Source of the DNA: Nematopogon swammerdamellus | Lineage: Eukaryota; Arthropoda; Insecta; Lepidoptera; Adelidae | Length of the DNA stretch: 64,000 bases | Assembly (NCBI GenBank): GCA_946902875.1 | Contig: OX336340.1 | Span: 4,547,739-4,611,738 of the forward strand | Direction: 5' to 3' | Part shown: piece after piece, positions 1 through 11,367 of the stretch | Layout: every line of letters begins with the position of its first letter | Position numbering within the stretch: position 1 is the first letter of the stretch | The notes under the pieces: model-generated | The model's database searches: none | What the model was told of the DNA's origin: nothing | The model's input: only the letters and a program-made list of their open reading frames with translations | Made by a program: the position numbers and the translations under genes

Positions 1-1033
1 TACATCATATAGTCGTTTCATGTCCGTAAACGGCGGGCATCGGAGCGCGCCGCGCCTCCTGCCACGAGATACTTTCGTGTTTGCATTTTACACACCGCCA
101 TGCTGTCACGTGACGCGATCCCTACGACGTTACTGTCGCGTTCTCACTTGCCTGCAGATGATAAGAGTGAGCGAGAAAGTTGTCATCGCTCGCCCATCGG
201 CGCGATTGTCGTATTTCCGCTCGCTCTTATGATCAGTAGGCAGGTGGGAACGAGAACGCGATAGCTACGTCACACAAGTCAGCATGGCTTCTTAACACGT
301 CATAACATGCTCAGGCGAAACAAACAACAACGTTTGTCACTGTTACTCTTGCATAAAACACAGCTTTACTCTTTCTCGTTCGCTCTTTATATTAATTACG
401 TATACAAAAACTGTTTAACATAAAATTTGAGAAAAAAACCAGCAAAATAAATACTTACTGATGGAAGGAGACGCCATTCTTTACGTAATTTCGATCTGAG
501 CTGTTACAATACTTGTAACAGCAACCGGGCATGCTGAACACACGCACTTTTGCGCCACAGACTCGGTACAGTAAGACTTACGCTCAACACGCGCTGCACA
601 CGCCGTATGAAGCGGCTGTCCGTGAAATCTGCAATTTATGCAGTTCTCGTCGAGAACAAATTTGTTCGGGAGTAATGTATGGGATGGGCATATCTCTAAA
701 TATACATCAATGGCTATAGCTACTGTTGCGCGAGACGCTACGGCCGCCGGCGACGCGAGCCACTATAGGTCGAAAGGTCAAAAGGTTGACAGTTAAAAAG
801 GTCAACATTCCGACCTATGACAGCACCGAAGACAAATAAATTCCACGGCTTGGAGAAAAGTGTGTCGCAATATCTCTACCGGGTGAAATGGAAAACCAAC
901 CGTCTAGGAAATTGGTTCTCGATATGTGACGCAGTACGACTTTATGTAACACACTAACACACTCATTTAGTTTGCGTGGGAGTTAAAAGGTCAACGTATC
1001 AATCTGCATAAATTTAGCTCAGACTTCAACTTA
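1..1033. other. no recognisable feature
   Basis: No gene, repeat family or RNA is recognised here. The first 300 bases are GC-richer than their surroundings and contain short open frames with no recognisable domain. Confidence 0.5.
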
Positions 1034-1168
1034 GGCCCACTTGCACCAACACAAATTTAATATATAAACCAGTTTAACTCGTTAAACTAGCACCCGTTGT
1101 ATGTGTGAACCGCGTTTAAATCCATAACTCGCTACTTAACTTTAAACTCGTGTTGGTGCAAGACGCGC
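1034..1168. mobile_element. small MITE with TTAG flanks
   Basis: Inverted ends share CTTGCACCAACAC: the left end reads GGCCCACTTGCACCAACAC and the right end carries its complement, GTGTTGGTGCAAG. TTAG (or TTA) flanks both sides at 1031-1034 and 1169-1172, which fits a PIF/Harbinger-like 3-4 bp duplication. It is about 135 bp with no coding capacity. Ends beginning GCCCACTTGCACCA are familiar from lepidopteran MITEs. The superfamily is inferred. Confidence 0.55.
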
Positions 1169-1226
1169 TTAGACTAACTTAGCAAAGTTTAACAGAGAAT
1201 CTTAAGAATTAAGAATTTAAATTAAT

Positions 1227-1424
1227 TTTATTTATCACTTTTGACACAAATTGTTCTTCTTATGTTTATATGCTTTTTTTTTATCGATAGCGCGACATGT
1301 GGTATCATTTCACCTACAAGTAGGTTTATTTATCACTTTAGACACAAATTGTTCTTCTTATGTTTATATGCTTTTTTTTTATCGATAGCGCGACATGTGG
1401 TATCGTTTCACCTACAAGTAGGTG
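1227..1424. repeat. 98-bp tandem duplication
   Basis: Two adjacent copies (1227-1324 and 1325-1422) differ at only a few positions. Each contains ATCGATAGCGCGACATGTGG and ends ACCTACAAGTAGGT, a short palindrome. The open frame across it is an artefact of the duplication. Confidence 0.85.
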
Positions 1425-1799
1425 TCTAACGATGCCCATGGACATTCTGTGATGCACGGGGATTGCGAATGTCATGCCGGCCTGACAGGAGCCTTTTCAC
1501 GCCCCTTTTAAAAAACTCCAGGCCGTAATTGGGAGGAAATAGATGGGGGCAGGAAATGCGTTCCACATTTTCCGGGTTCTGTGAATAAAAGAAATATACT
1601 TACTCTAATGTACGAGTATATGTAGTTTACTATAAGGTTCTCAAGTTACAATTAATATTAATAATATTACAGCCTCAACTGTTAATGGATACATATATAC
1701 TTTAATTTGTGTTGTAAAAATATTTTTCAGTTATGTTGGTCATACGTTGAGTCTACAGATAATCAAATATAGTAAAATCCGCTGACCGTGAGACTTGCT
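1425..1799. other. unassigned stretch
   Basis: The first 100 bases (GATGCACGGGGATTGCGAATG and after) look like part of a dispersed repeat that I cannot name. The rest is AT-rich with no features. Confidence 0.3.
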
Positions 1800-1950
1800 G
1801 TGTCGGTGCACACAGATATATCGATCAAAGTGCATCGATCATGGCACCTAACTGAGCGTGGTTTCGCGAGGAGAGGTGATATTGGCTCTGTCGACTGCTC
1901 CATTGGTCTCTCGGCACAGCCACCCATGCGGGTTTACATAAAAAAAAAGT
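1800..1950 (+). mobile_element. SINE3 / LINE-derived tail fragment
   Basis: It reads ...GGCACCTAACTGAGCGTGG TTTCGCGAGG... and ends in CACAGCCACCCATGCGGG, TTTACATA and an A tract. The same layout is seen at 39590-39690 and, with closer identity over CTGAGCGTGGTTTCGCGAG, in the 3' UTR of the LINE relic at 14225-14590. No pol III box is recognised in the 5' part. Confidence 0.6.
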
Positions 1951-2082
1951 AAAACTTTTATTTTTGACGTGGAATCACGTCTTACTCGTATACAAGGTGG
2001 GATGCATGTAAGCTAAAATATGACGTAACGTTTCAAGAGTAACCATGACAACCAATTTTTTTATATTTTTTGACATTAATTG

Positions 2083-2490
2083 TTTTTTTTATGTAATCCG
2101 GTATGGGTCACTGAGTCGGAGGGGCCAAAGCACATGCTCCGACTAGCCAATATCACCTCCGAGAAGGTAGGTGTCATACCGGAGACTTCCCTGGATTGCT
2201 GGCTATACTGGACTAGAGGAGAACACAACCGAGGTTGCTATGCGGCCATCTTACATCCAGTACGGTGGTACCAACCCAGTCGGCTACAATTTGAGCCTAC
2301 CACCTATAGTAAGGGGTAAGGGAAGGGACCTACAGTTTTACACCGGTTCCGAACGGTGAATCAGCAGGTGTAGGTATGCACGTAATTTTTTTCGCCAGAA
2401 AAAACTCATTGGTACACGCCGACCGGATTCGAACCGCGGACCTCTCGCATGAGAGGCCGATGCCCAAACCACTCGGCCAACCGCCGCCTG
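2083..2490 (-). mobile_element. SINE2, full-length, tRNA-derived head
   Basis: On the minus strand the 5' end is tRNA-like, with an A box (TGGCCGAGTGG) and a canonical B box (GGTTCGAATCC). Next come a linker, a body (CTGTAGGTCCCTTCCCTT, ...GGTTGGTACCACCGTACTGG) and the tail CCGGATTACATAAAAAA. This is the textbook order for a tRNA-derived SINE. A tRNA search would probably flag the head as a pseudo-tRNA. The body is homologous to SINE1, but the tail differs. Confidence 0.9.
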
Positions 2491-3489
2491 TTTATCAAGA
2501 GAACATTCATATAAGCATTCTCCACGTGCCATCGTGATTCGACGTTAAAAGAACAGCGGCAGGAGTTCGAAGCGACTCCTTCCCGCAGAATTGTTTGTCT
2601 CTATCAACGTCCTGTAATTTCGAACTCTCCGAATGTCAAGCGGTCGACTTACCGAACACTGTCGACCTATTTTTCCGTCGACCTATAGCTACATTCGGAA
2701 GAGGCGCCAACGGAGTCGCGAGGTCAACTCTCAATGCAGCTCGCCTAGTTGAAGCGGTTGAGATCGTTGCGACCTTTTCCACACCGCAGTATGGTGAGCC
2801 TCCTATAGTATGCATACATTCATAGAGAACCGCAATATTGCAGTTTTAATGGATATTGCATACAAATTAATAAATTCGAAGGTATTAAAAATTTTAGGTA
2901 TAAAGATTTGGAAGAATGAAGATTTTATATTTTGAAAAGTTTATATCTACTTGACTTAGAAAATATTTTAGATCAGGTATAATTGGATTTTTAATAAAAT
3001 TAATTTAAAAATGACACATCTTTTTATTTTATTAAATATTATGGCGAATAAAGCCGTCTTCAGTAATTATCTAATATTATGAATAAATATTATTTAATAA
3101 TAAGATAGATCGTTTAAATAGTTAATTAAAAACCATTATAGTACAATGGTTTACATAATACAATACAATAATACATAATTACATTGTAATGATAAGAAGT
3201 GTACTTATTTATTCTTTCTTACCATTACACTACAAATTTATCATTTAACTTTGACCAATAACCCTAATACCACTGGACCAATGTGAGTCCTTTAGGTCAT
3301 CAAAAATAATAACCCTGACCTTCCACCATGTAATGGTAGTTTTTATATTACTATAATTAAAATCTCTCAATCATAGTTGTTAACTCGGCCCATCCATTAA
3401 TTAATACCAAGTTCACATTTTTCACTCAGGTCACGCCGTAAATGTTAGGTCATAAATTTTTGCTCAATTTATTGAAGAGCTATGAGGTA
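2491..3489. other. AT-rich spacer
   Basis: 2540-2825 is a moderately GC-rich stretch with a 76-codon open frame and no recognisable domain. 2830-3460 is strongly AT-rich. I see no gene or known repeat. Confidence 0.45.
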
Positions 3490-3765
3490 AGAGATAAAAA
3501 CACACACACACATGCAAACCAAAAACAAGGAAACACCCAAATAAACAAACAAACAATAAAAAAACAACCAAAAAAACAAACAACAAAACGAACCAGCAAC
3601 TAAGCAAACAAATCGAACAACCATTCTGAAAAAGAACACAACAAAACAACAACAACAAAAAACAAACAAACACAAGCAAACAATAAAAAACAACGAAGCA
3701 AGCAAATCGAACAACCAACCTAACGACCATATAAATATAACAAAACACAACACCAAAAACAATCA
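3490..3765. repeat. A/C-rich low-complexity tract
   Basis: This is a degenerate (AAAC)n/(CAAA)n tract. The apparent 97-110 codon minus-strand frames rich in F, C, V and L are its complement and are not genes. Confidence 0.85.
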
Positions 3766-3895
3766 TCTTTTTTTGATTTTTGAATTCAATAATCATCTAA
3801 TTAGAGTCAAAATATTTTGATACGATTAATTTATATTTTTGAAATATTACTTTCTATTTCCACCCATTAATAAGTTCAAATACAGTTCGGTGTCA

Positions 3896-4260
3896 CACCT
3901 GCACATCTTCGCCGCATTTTCGGTGGAGACGATGGGGGCATGGTCTGAGGAGGCAAAGCGGCTCGCGAAAGACATCGGGATGTCCCTGTACGCTGCTTCA
4001 GGAGAACAACGTTCGCTCGAGTTCCTGAGGCAGCGTATCAGTGTGGCCATCCAGCGAGGCAACGCCGCTAGCGTCCTCGGTACAGTGCCCACATCGTCAC
4101 ACCTGGAGGAGGGTTATTAAGTTTTGTATTGGTTATAGGTTTATATTTTATTTTGTAGTTAGTTTTTTAGTTTTTAGTAGTTTTTAGTTATAGTTTTTTA
4201 TTTTATTTGATAGGTAGTTTAAGTTGATTTTATAATTTTAATTTATTACTGTGAAATTTA
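3896..4260 (+). pseudogene. LINE relic: C-terminal tail and 3' UTR
   Basis: Residues encoded from 3896 resemble the C terminus of the relic at 16100-17143: both have VET(M/L)G.WS.EAK, a central QRIS(V/L)AIQR and then SVLGT.P. The frame ends at 4120. It is followed by a T-rich 3' UTR (repeats of TTAGTTTTTAG). Everything upstream of this segment is missing, as in a 5'-truncated insertion. The family is familiar from invertebrate reverse-transcriptase-linked proteins, but I cannot assign the clade. Confidence 0.65.
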
Positions 4261-4861
4261 TATTAATAACAATATTACATTGAGACATATGTTGATAAGT
4301 TTCCATTAGGTAACATTGTGATTGCGGGGCTCTTGAAAGACCCGAGTACTTGTAATATGAAAAAAATTACAGATCTCATTTTAAGGTTTCTCTGGAAAAT
4401 TGTCAAAAATAAAATTGAAAAATTACAATTCTCAATTTTCAAGTATATGCATACACGAAAACCATTTTAACTACTCACACTGCAAGATAAAGACGACTCG
4501 TAACTCTCGTAAGGGAAAATTTAAAAAAATCATAACTTCAAAATTGTTCATTTTTTCCAAACAATCAAAAAACATCCCCAGATATTGAGTCAATCTACAA
4601 TATAAAAGTTTAAAATATATATTTAGAAAGATGTTTAAAAGTGCCCTTTTTATATCCCCTAAATACGGCTACTTTAAGCGGTTTTTTTGCGATTTTCTCA
4701 AAAACTCACGATCTTGTAGATACACGTCATTTGACACCCTAAACAATAGCCTTAAAACTCACGACACCATGGCGAATTCGCACTCTCGCTGGAAATCGGG
4801 GACTATACTGAAGCGATCGAAAATACATTTTCAATGTTAAAATGATTATAAACGATTTGAT
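4261..4861. other. AT-rich stretch, no recognisable feature
   Basis: Several short open frames but no domain. No repeat partner was found in the window. Confidence 0.4.
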
Positions 4862-5107
4862 TTGATTAGGAGGTGCAATGTTCTTCAACATGGAGCACCT
4901 GTCGGCTATGTGCTGCGTCGCCGCCTGGGTGCCGGGCCGGTGATGGTAAGTAGCGGCGCTGCGCGCTGGCCGGTGTTGCGCAATAGACAAACAGATCTCC
5001 TTCGGCGAGATCGCATCACGCATGGGAACCGGCGCCGGAGTCGACCTCGAGCACACATCTGTAGCACGCTCCGTTTACTTCACTCCTTTCAGTGTAAACC
5101 ACTTTAA
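4862..5107. other. GC-rich island, possible exon
   Basis: This GC-rich island lies between AT-rich flanks. On the plus strand TTTGATTAG (4861-4869) could be an acceptor and GATG|GTAAGT (4942-4951) a good donor, bounding 76 bp at 4870-4945 that is open in two frames. On the minus strand CTACAG precedes an open frame of about 100 codons. No domain is recognised in either direction, so orientation and reality are uncertain. Confidence 0.25.
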
Positions 5108-5234
5108 ACGGGGTCTGTACGAAACTAGACGCTGTTGAGCGTAAACAAATTAAGAGTCGTTTTTTTTGGGCCGATATAGGCCATCCGTCGCACGATGGTA
5201 TGATTTTAATAATTAATTCAGATGATAAATTTAT

Positions 5235-5455
5235 CTAGGTGGTACGGTTTTACCCGCCCGGGTTGATACCACCGCACTGAATGAAAGTTCGGTCGAAACG
5301 GCTATGTAAATAGTTTGTGTTTTCCGTCCAGTTCAGTGTAGCCGGCACGACCGAAGGGAAGCACTGAGGTGGCAACAAGTTCACCCGGTGTTATGGGCTA
5401 ACATCGCGGATGTTGTAGGTGATGTAGCCAAACGTGTCAGTTTCCATAAAAAAAA
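5235..5455 (+). mobile_element. SINE1, 5'-truncated body and tail
   Basis: Begins CTAGGTGGTACGG and ends GTGTCAGTTTCCATAAAAAAA. It keeps the SINE1 core (CCGCACTGAATGAAAG, GGCTATGTAAATAG) but has neither the 5S/tRNA head nor the GTACCGTG module. Confidence 0.85.
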
Positions 5456-6334
5456 TTATAATTATTATTATATTTTACTCAACAATTAAAAAGTTATCGA
5501 CATAGAAATATCTATGTCGTTAGTTTTTTTACTTTTTGCTATCCGTGGTTTTGCAATGAAAATATCAAAATCAGCTTACGCTACAAATTTCCATGCTACT
5601 CAAAACTCCAACCCAAAAAGCGGCGGCGTGTCGCTAAAGTCTGTTCATATTGCGAAGTCACTTGCGAAAAACGTACTTGCTGTCCTTGTCTATTCAATTT
5701 CAATTTGCCCTTTCCCAATGCTATAGTTACAATAATGTCTCAGAAGAGAAACGTAAAAAACTCGCTTCTCAAAGCGGCGGTTTCGACGTTATTCTTTTGG
5801 GAGACTGCATACAAATACGTGCATAGCTATAGCTATGCGTGCCGATAACAGACGCCAATGAAACTAACTTGTGTGAGCGAAACAAATAGAAAAAGAGATT
5901 TTCGCAATTGACTTCGCGAAATGAACTTGCGAATTACCGCTACCTGTGGAATTTGCCCCGGCGGCCTGCGTACCTTGTACGGGGCAACAACATCACAAAG
6001 ACACAACAACGCGTGTGTGTGATACACGTATGTCTAATTGCCATGTCGTATTTGTCCAAAGTTATGTGTCGTTTGCTCCAAATATGTCAAACATAAACAA
6101 GAAGTTGCAATCTTTGGGCCGTTAGAGGTGACCTGAGACGAAATAGCTCGAACCGTGTCAACCAATGAAGGTCGGTTCAAAACAATAACGAAAGCACTGG
6201 CATGGAACTTCGTTTTAACAGGAACAAGGTGTGATCACCTTGTTCCTTCTGGAACAATGCTGTACTCATGATTGTTTGTAGTAGATACTGCAGCCGATCA
6301 TGACAGATTCAACTGAACATATTGTCAATGTGCA
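5456..6334. other. unassigned stretch with an 11-bp inverted repeat
   Basis: No gene or named repeat. At 6221-6246 an exact 11-bp inverted repeat (GGAACAAGGTG / CACCTTGTTCC) has a 4-base loop, TGAT. Confidence 0.4.
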
Positions 6335-6709
6335 TTTTTTTATAGAAAATGACACGGTTGACTACATTACCTACTACATACGTGATCTCGGCCCATAACA
6401 CCTTGGTGAACTGGGCGCCATGTCAGTCCTTCCCTTCGGTTGCGTCACACTTAACTGCGCGGAAAACACGAACTATTGACATTAACGTTTCAACCGACCT
6501 GAGTATGGTATCAACCCGGGCGGGTTAAACCCTACCAACTAATAAGGTAAGAAGGGAAGGGACCTACAGTTTTACGTGGAATCCGAACCACGGCCAGTCT
6601 CCAACGGCACAGCAGCGGTCACCCATCCAATTACTGACCGCGCCCAGGTGTGCTTATGATCACGATGGACGGTCGACCGACCGCACCACTGAGCTGCCGA
6701 GGCTGACGA
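6335..6709 (-). mobile_element. SINE1A, full-length, head subtype c
   Basis: The minus-strand 5' end reads GTCAGCCTCGGCAGCTCAGTGG, a tRNA-like A box region. It continues into ATAAGCACACCTGGGCGCGG and TCAGTAATTGGATGGGTGACCG, which matches the 5S rRNA internal control region, then a B-box-like GTGGTTCGGATTCCAC, the SINE1 body and a poly(A) tail at the left edge. Subtype c has GATCATAAGCACACC where subtype a has TTGTTAAGCAACGC. Confidence 0.9.
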
Positions 6710-7380
6710 AATGCCGTGCATGCTTCCGGCACGGTTCTAGAGGTGTGTTTCCACTTGCAGCTGGACTGTATGCTCCTCAAAGGTGCGGCGTCAGACGTGA
6801 CAGCAACAGCGTGGGAAAAAGAATCATGCAAATCACTTGCATCGATTAGCACGATCGATCTAGCGGCTTGAGCAACGCGCGCGTGCGGGCGCCGCGCGGG
6901 ATTCGCACTATATCCAGAAGTTTCAGTACACCTCCGTCAGTTTGATAACGCTTTCGTCAGATCTTTTCTTTTTTCCGCGTAGGTCACAATTGTGAAACTG
7001 TTGACGAAACCGTAATTATCGTGATTCCCCATTTTTTATGTAATCCACTATTGGTAGCTGATACAGTGCAGACTAAACAAACACCTACACCGAATGACCC
7101 TTAGCTACAAACCGTTAAGTAGGTTCTGTATAAAATAGGATGAAATGCCCATGGTGAATATGAAGTGCTCATTCACAGTAGAAGCCATATCTTTGGGAGT
7201 TATATTTTTAACCCATGCCAAAAACAGGCACTCAATCCCGAATATAACTCGGTTCATAGCGGAAATCGGACTTGGGGGTGAGCTCTAAAATTTTGAGAGA
7301 TCACAATAGACCTTCTACAACATTGGCAACAGGGCTCAGTCAGGGCCCTAACTCTCACACTTTAAATCATAATCATAACA
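6710..7380. other. unassigned stretch
   Basis: No gene is recognised. Around 7031-7060 there is a weak resemblance to a SINE2 3' end (TTATGTAATCC), too short to call. Confidence 0.35.
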
Positions 7381-7533
7381 ATGGGTGGCTGATCCAGAGG
7401 GGCCAGAGTACAATGCTCCGACCAGCCAATATCACCTGAGAAGGTGCCATACCGGAGAGTTCCCTTTGGGTTGCTGGCTATACTGAACTAGATGAGAACG
7501 CAGCCGAAGGTACTATGCGGCCAAATTTTAACC
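7381..7533 (-). mobile_element. SINE2 tail fragment
   Basis: Contains GGGGCCAGAG, CTCCGACCAGCCAATATCAC and GCTGGCTATACTG, the complement of the SINE2 3' half. The head and the A tract are missing. Confidence 0.75.
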
Positions 7534-8221
7534 ACTTAGTTATCTACCATAACATTTTACGATGTTTTTCTTTTTCTGACATGCTAATATATTATACATT
7601 TTAATTCATAGTCTTCGTGTTTATTTCAAATTATGCACTAAAATTTACATGAAATAGATAAGATCACCTCAGGTTCAATTAGCAAAATTACTAATCCATT
7701 ATTTTTCTTCATCAGAATAACTATTCACTGTTCATATTCTACGCGTGTAATTATTTTAAATAATCTGTGTGCAGAGAAGAAAATAATTACACTTTCACTC
7801 TTAAAAATAAACGGCGTTGTTTCGTGGAGCATATTTTGTTATAGCGTTCAAGAAAGTTCTAGTCATATGAATGCTAGAATAGTGATATTTATAACAAAAT
7901 TTAAATTTGTAATAAGTGTATGCGTAAAATCATAAGCAAGTGCAATCGTACTCATTTCATTTGGTTGAAGGAAGAAATGGCACAAACTCCATATGAAATA
8001 AAAAAAAATTAAAGGCCTTCCAAAGGAGGATCCAAGGGTGGGACGCAGAATCAGAATGTATAAGTATTTAAATGTAAAGACATTATTTTTATCAAACAGA
8101 TCTCAATGCTCTGATGAGTGTTTTTTTTTTATATTTGCTGCGAGCTAAGATATCAAATAAACATTCGTATCCTTCTCCCACTTTGTAGTAATTATAGTTT
8201 GTAGTTTTTATATTTTATTTA
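7534..8221. other. AT-rich, no recognisable feature
   Basis: No gene and no repeat with a partner elsewhere in the window. Confidence 0.4.
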
Positions 8222-8455
8222 CTTATCGTTCCCCCGACTCCTTTATGTAACTAAACGGAAATTATTTTTTAAATTTGTAATAATTTGTTTATTTGTCATT
8301 TAAGTTTTATTTCAATTTTTTTTTTAAATATAAAAAAGTCGCATCTAAATCGGTCCATCCGTTTGGCAGCTACGATGCCACAGGCAGATATACCCATACA
8401 CACACACGTTATACTTTTAACACGCATACGTTTGCGTCGGCGGTTTAAAAAATAA
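8222..8455. repeat. CCCCCGAC repeat fragment
   Basis: CCCCCGACTCCTTTATGTAA, AAACGGAAATTATTTTT and AAATCGGTCCATCCGTTTGG match the repeat at 43311-43808 and 61244-63035. It ends with AGCTACGATGCCACAGGCAG and a short (AC)n run. It has no coding capacity of its own. Confidence 0.75.
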
Positions 8456-8787
8456 CCCAGCAGGATGAGACTGTGTCGGGATGTCATGCGCGCGCGGCCT
8501 GGACGCGCGATGTGTTTAGTGTTATGCAACACGATGCGCTCGTGTCGTGATGCAAATGGAAAGTGCACGGGATGCGTTGTGTAACCGGCCCGCTCTACAG
8601 ACTGCATACTGTTGAGATGCACCCAGTAAGCCGCTAGTTCGAAGCTTTATAACTGCAGTAAGTTGGGTTTAGCTGAGCAGAGATAACTGCTTGAGTTATG
8701 TTTAGTAGAGGGATAGGTTAACTGTAGGCTTGGGTTTGGTTTTCGGAGGTTTTTGTGGGGAAGGAAAACGTTGGACCAAATCGTTTA
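8456..8787. other. unassigned GC-richer stretch
   Basis: A minus-strand open frame runs through 8296-8622, but its ends lie in repeat sequence and no domain is visible. I see nothing else. Confidence 0.3.
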
Positions 8788-8900
8788 ATAGGGCCAGAGC
8801 ACACTGTCGGACCGGCCAATATCAACTCCAAGAAATGCCATACCGGAGACTTTTAGATTGCTGGCTATACTGGACTAGAGGAGAACACAGCCAAGTCTGA
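8788..8900 (-). mobile_element. SINE2 tail fragment
   Basis: Diverged complement of the SINE2 3' half: GGGCCAGAGCACACT, CCGGCCAATATCAACTCC and GCTGGCTATACTGGACTAGA. Confidence 0.7.
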
Positions 8901-9666
8901 GCTATATCTTTCATCCAAGACAGGTTACGAATAAGTAAAAGAGACAGCGACATAAGCTAAGTTTCGAAGAGGATAACAGTGTAAGTTAAGTTTGAGATAA
9001 TTAATGGCACAAGTTGTTATTGTAATTTTGACGATATAAAACAGCTTATTTTTAACTAAATGCAACGCGGATTCTCTTAGTAGATAAGAAGAAAAAAACC
9101 TAACCCAAAAATTTGTATTTGCATCCATTTCAGAATAAACAGCGGTGGAACAAAACTTGTTCAGTTTTATTTAACGAGAAGGTGGGCTGTTTCATAAAAC
9201 GCGACTATGCCTATTTATTTAACCTAGAAACTAATCTAAGAAAACCAAACTACGTACATAAATATAAAATAAATAATTTGCGAACACTTTTTTATTTTTT
9301 CGCAATTTCAGAATATTACATATGTATGTTTAATTAATTATAAATACACTACCTAAATAGCTATATGTACATAAATTATACACCTAACACGTGCTCACAC
9401 GCCTGTGGTCGTGCGGCAGGGTCACGAGGGGCAATTATGTGGCATTTAGTGGCTCAAGTGTGGCAATTATTCGGCACGTTTGCTCTGAAGGTTGCGAAGA
9501 TGAGGCTCCGAGTGTTTGGTTGGACCTCTTTAAGGATAAACAAAAGTGTCTTAAGCGGTTTATTTGCAACTTCTATTGTAACACTCTTCTCTAGGCAGTT
9601 AAGAGCACGCTATGCACCTCGCCGACACGCCGACGACGCACCAGAGTAGTCGATATTGGACACCGG
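8901..9666. other. no recognisable feature
   Basis: Short AT-rich open frames, and two overlapping frames at 9365-9649 with no recognisable domain or in-window partner. Confidence 0.35.
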
Positions 9667-9798
9667 CCGAGCCGAAGTGGTAGTGGGCTGCATATGTGCC
9701 AGTATGGCACCTACCTTCTCGTAAGTGATATTGGCTGGTCGGAGCATGTACTTTGGCCCCTCTGACCCAGCCACCCATACCGGATTACATAAAAAATA
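9667..9798 (+). mobile_element. RTE scrap joined to a SINE2 tail
   Basis: 9670-9692 (AAGTGGTAGTGGGCTGCATA) resembles the KW.WAGH segment of the RTE relic at 39971-40245, with a stop in place of Q. It runs directly into a SINE2 3' end (TATGGCACCTACCTTCTCG ... CCGGATTACATAAAAAA). Confidence 0.55.
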
Positions 9799-9800
9799 TA

Positions 9801-10249
9801 CAGGGTGTTAAAACGGCGAGTACATTAATTTCGCCAGCGCAATCCTCATGTTTTTCCTAGACAAAAAAGTAAAAAAAGTTTTTCTCTAAAGTGTCTAGTT
9901 TTCGAGATATGAATTTTTTAAATGTATGTTTTCGTCTAGTGTAATTTAACGCGTTGATGCCGCTCCGCACCCTCCGCCTGCCAACCTCCAGTCCTCCACT
10001 CACAAAGCTAAACCCCGCCCCTTCCGCCAACACCTCCGTCCTAGGCGCTCACGTCTCACCCGCTCTTCACCCCTCCGCGTCGCCCTGTTGCCATTAGATC
10101 ATTTTTACACTAAAATAATCAATTAGTTTGTATGAAAACTGTAACTTTTATTTAAAGGGAATTCAGAAAAAAGTTATTTGACTTTTTTGTTATTCTTGAT
10201 TCCAATAATCATTTCCTAAATTTAATGTACTCGCCGTTTTTACACCCTG
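9801..10249. mobile_element. MITE, CAGGGTG ends, TA-type target
   Basis: The inverted ends match over about 32 bp: CAGGGTGT(T/A)AAAACGGCGAG continuing to TACATTAA, with the complement at the right end. TATA lies on both sides, which fits the TA target of Tc1/mariner-like elements. It is 449 bp with no transposase. 9960-10090 is a C-rich tract unlike the rest. It abuts the A tail of the preceding SINE2 fragment. Confidence 0.8.
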
Positions 10250-10277
10250 TATATACGAATAATGACGTGCTGTTATA

Positions 10278-10688
10278 CAACGTGTCCCAAAACTCAACGT
10301 CAAGCGGGAACCAGGATGTAGGCCAGTTTATGACTACCCAGGGAAAAACAAGAAAAAAAATCGGAGTCATTTGTTTTTTATGATATGAGCATTGTTTGAA
10401 ATTTTACTTAATATTTTTTTGTGATAAAATTATGGGCATTTTGGTTTTATTTGGGATACTGATCAATAGCAGAGTTATTTAGGCTACCAATAATCAAATT
10501 TTAACAATTACATTTGAAAATTTGTAGTCGTAGTAGGTACCTAAAAATGTTGTACGAAACATTTAAAAAAAAATGCTCATATCATAAAAAAGAAATAACT
10601 CCGATGTTTTTTTCTTATTTTGCCCTGGGTCGTCATAAACTGGCCTACTCCCTGGTTCCCGCTTGACGTTGAGTTTTGGGACACGTTG
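10278..10688. mobile_element. MITE with ~118-bp terminal inverted repeats
   Basis: The ends begin CAACGTGTCCCAAAACTCAA and remain near-identical inverted copies for about 118 bp, through TATGATATGAGCATT. TA flanks both sides (10276-10277 and 10689-10690). Two arms occupy over half the 411 bp, so transcripts would fold into a long hairpin. It is Tc1/mariner-like by target only and has no coding region. Confidence 0.85.
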
Positions 10689-10921
10689 TATAATTATAGC
10701 CTATATGTTGTAAAACCTATGCCCTATGCCTCGCTTGAAAGCTCGCAACGAAGGTCATTCCGCCCGATAGGATTGCGCAAGCTCAGATGGGCGGGCAGTT
10801 TTCCCACGACCCGGGGTGCGGGGTGCGGTGCCCGGATGTCCTACCTACCCGCGCTCACTTTCACCGGCGACGCGACGCGCCGTGAGAGTAGCAACTCCGT
10901 GACTGCAGACTCAGTGGGTTT
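10689..10921. other. GC-rich flanking DNA
   Basis: GC-rich, possibly part of a host regulatory or exon region that continues at 11368-11720 once the hAT insertion is ignored. No coding signal is recognised. Confidence 0.25.
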
Positions 10922-10929
10922 CAGTAGGC

Positions 10930-11359
10930 CAGGGGTTTTCAACGGGTGTGCCGCGAGTGACATCCAGGTGTGGCGCGAATTCTTAGTAACTCATTCAAAA
11001 TTTGCATTAAAACAGCGGAAGAAAAGAGTAAGCATTATTTTTCGTCTACCTATATAGATAGATTATCCACAATTACATTTTCTGACTGATTTGTTTGAAC
11101 ACCTCACTGAATTAAATTCGAGTATAAGAAGAACATTATGACAACATCGGATATAAAAATGAGAGTTTTCACTGATAAATTAAATATGAAGCGTACATAT
11201 GTACGAAGTCTCCAATAGCACAGATTACTTAATAGTTTTCCAGTAGGCTTAGTTTTCTAAATTTCATATGCTTTCTGTATGAGCATAAATGTGGTGTGCC
11301 GTAAGTTTTCGTAAATGAAAAAGTGTGCCAGTTTAATAAAAAAAGGTTGAAAACCCCTG
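10930..11359. mobile_element. non-autonomous hAT element
   Basis: Starts CAGGGGTTTTCAAC and ends with the complement GTTGAAAACCCCTG. An exact 8-bp duplication, CAGTAGGC, lies at 10922-10929 and 11360-11367. CAGGG ends with an 8-bp duplication are diagnostic for hAT. The 430 bp encode no transposase. Confidence 0.92.
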
Positions 11360-11367
11360 CAGTAGGC

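Noticed and set aside
2395..2490. Functional tRNA gene on the minus strand
   Set aside because: A and B boxes are good, but it is the head of a SINE2 with another full copy at 36424 and no sign of a complete cloverleaf acceptor end.
3464..3796. 97-110 codon hydrophobic minus-strand frames
   Set aside because: Complement of an (AAAC)n-type low-complexity tract, not a membrane protein.
6221..6246. Bacterial-style terminator or operator from the 11-bp inverted repeat
   Set aside because: No T tract follows and the context is an insect genome; kept only as an inverted repeat.
10620..11057. 145-codon plus-strand frame, one of the longest intact frames
   Set aside because: It starts in one MITE and ends inside the hAT element, with GC-rich host DNA between. 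No domain; spans three unrelated sequences.
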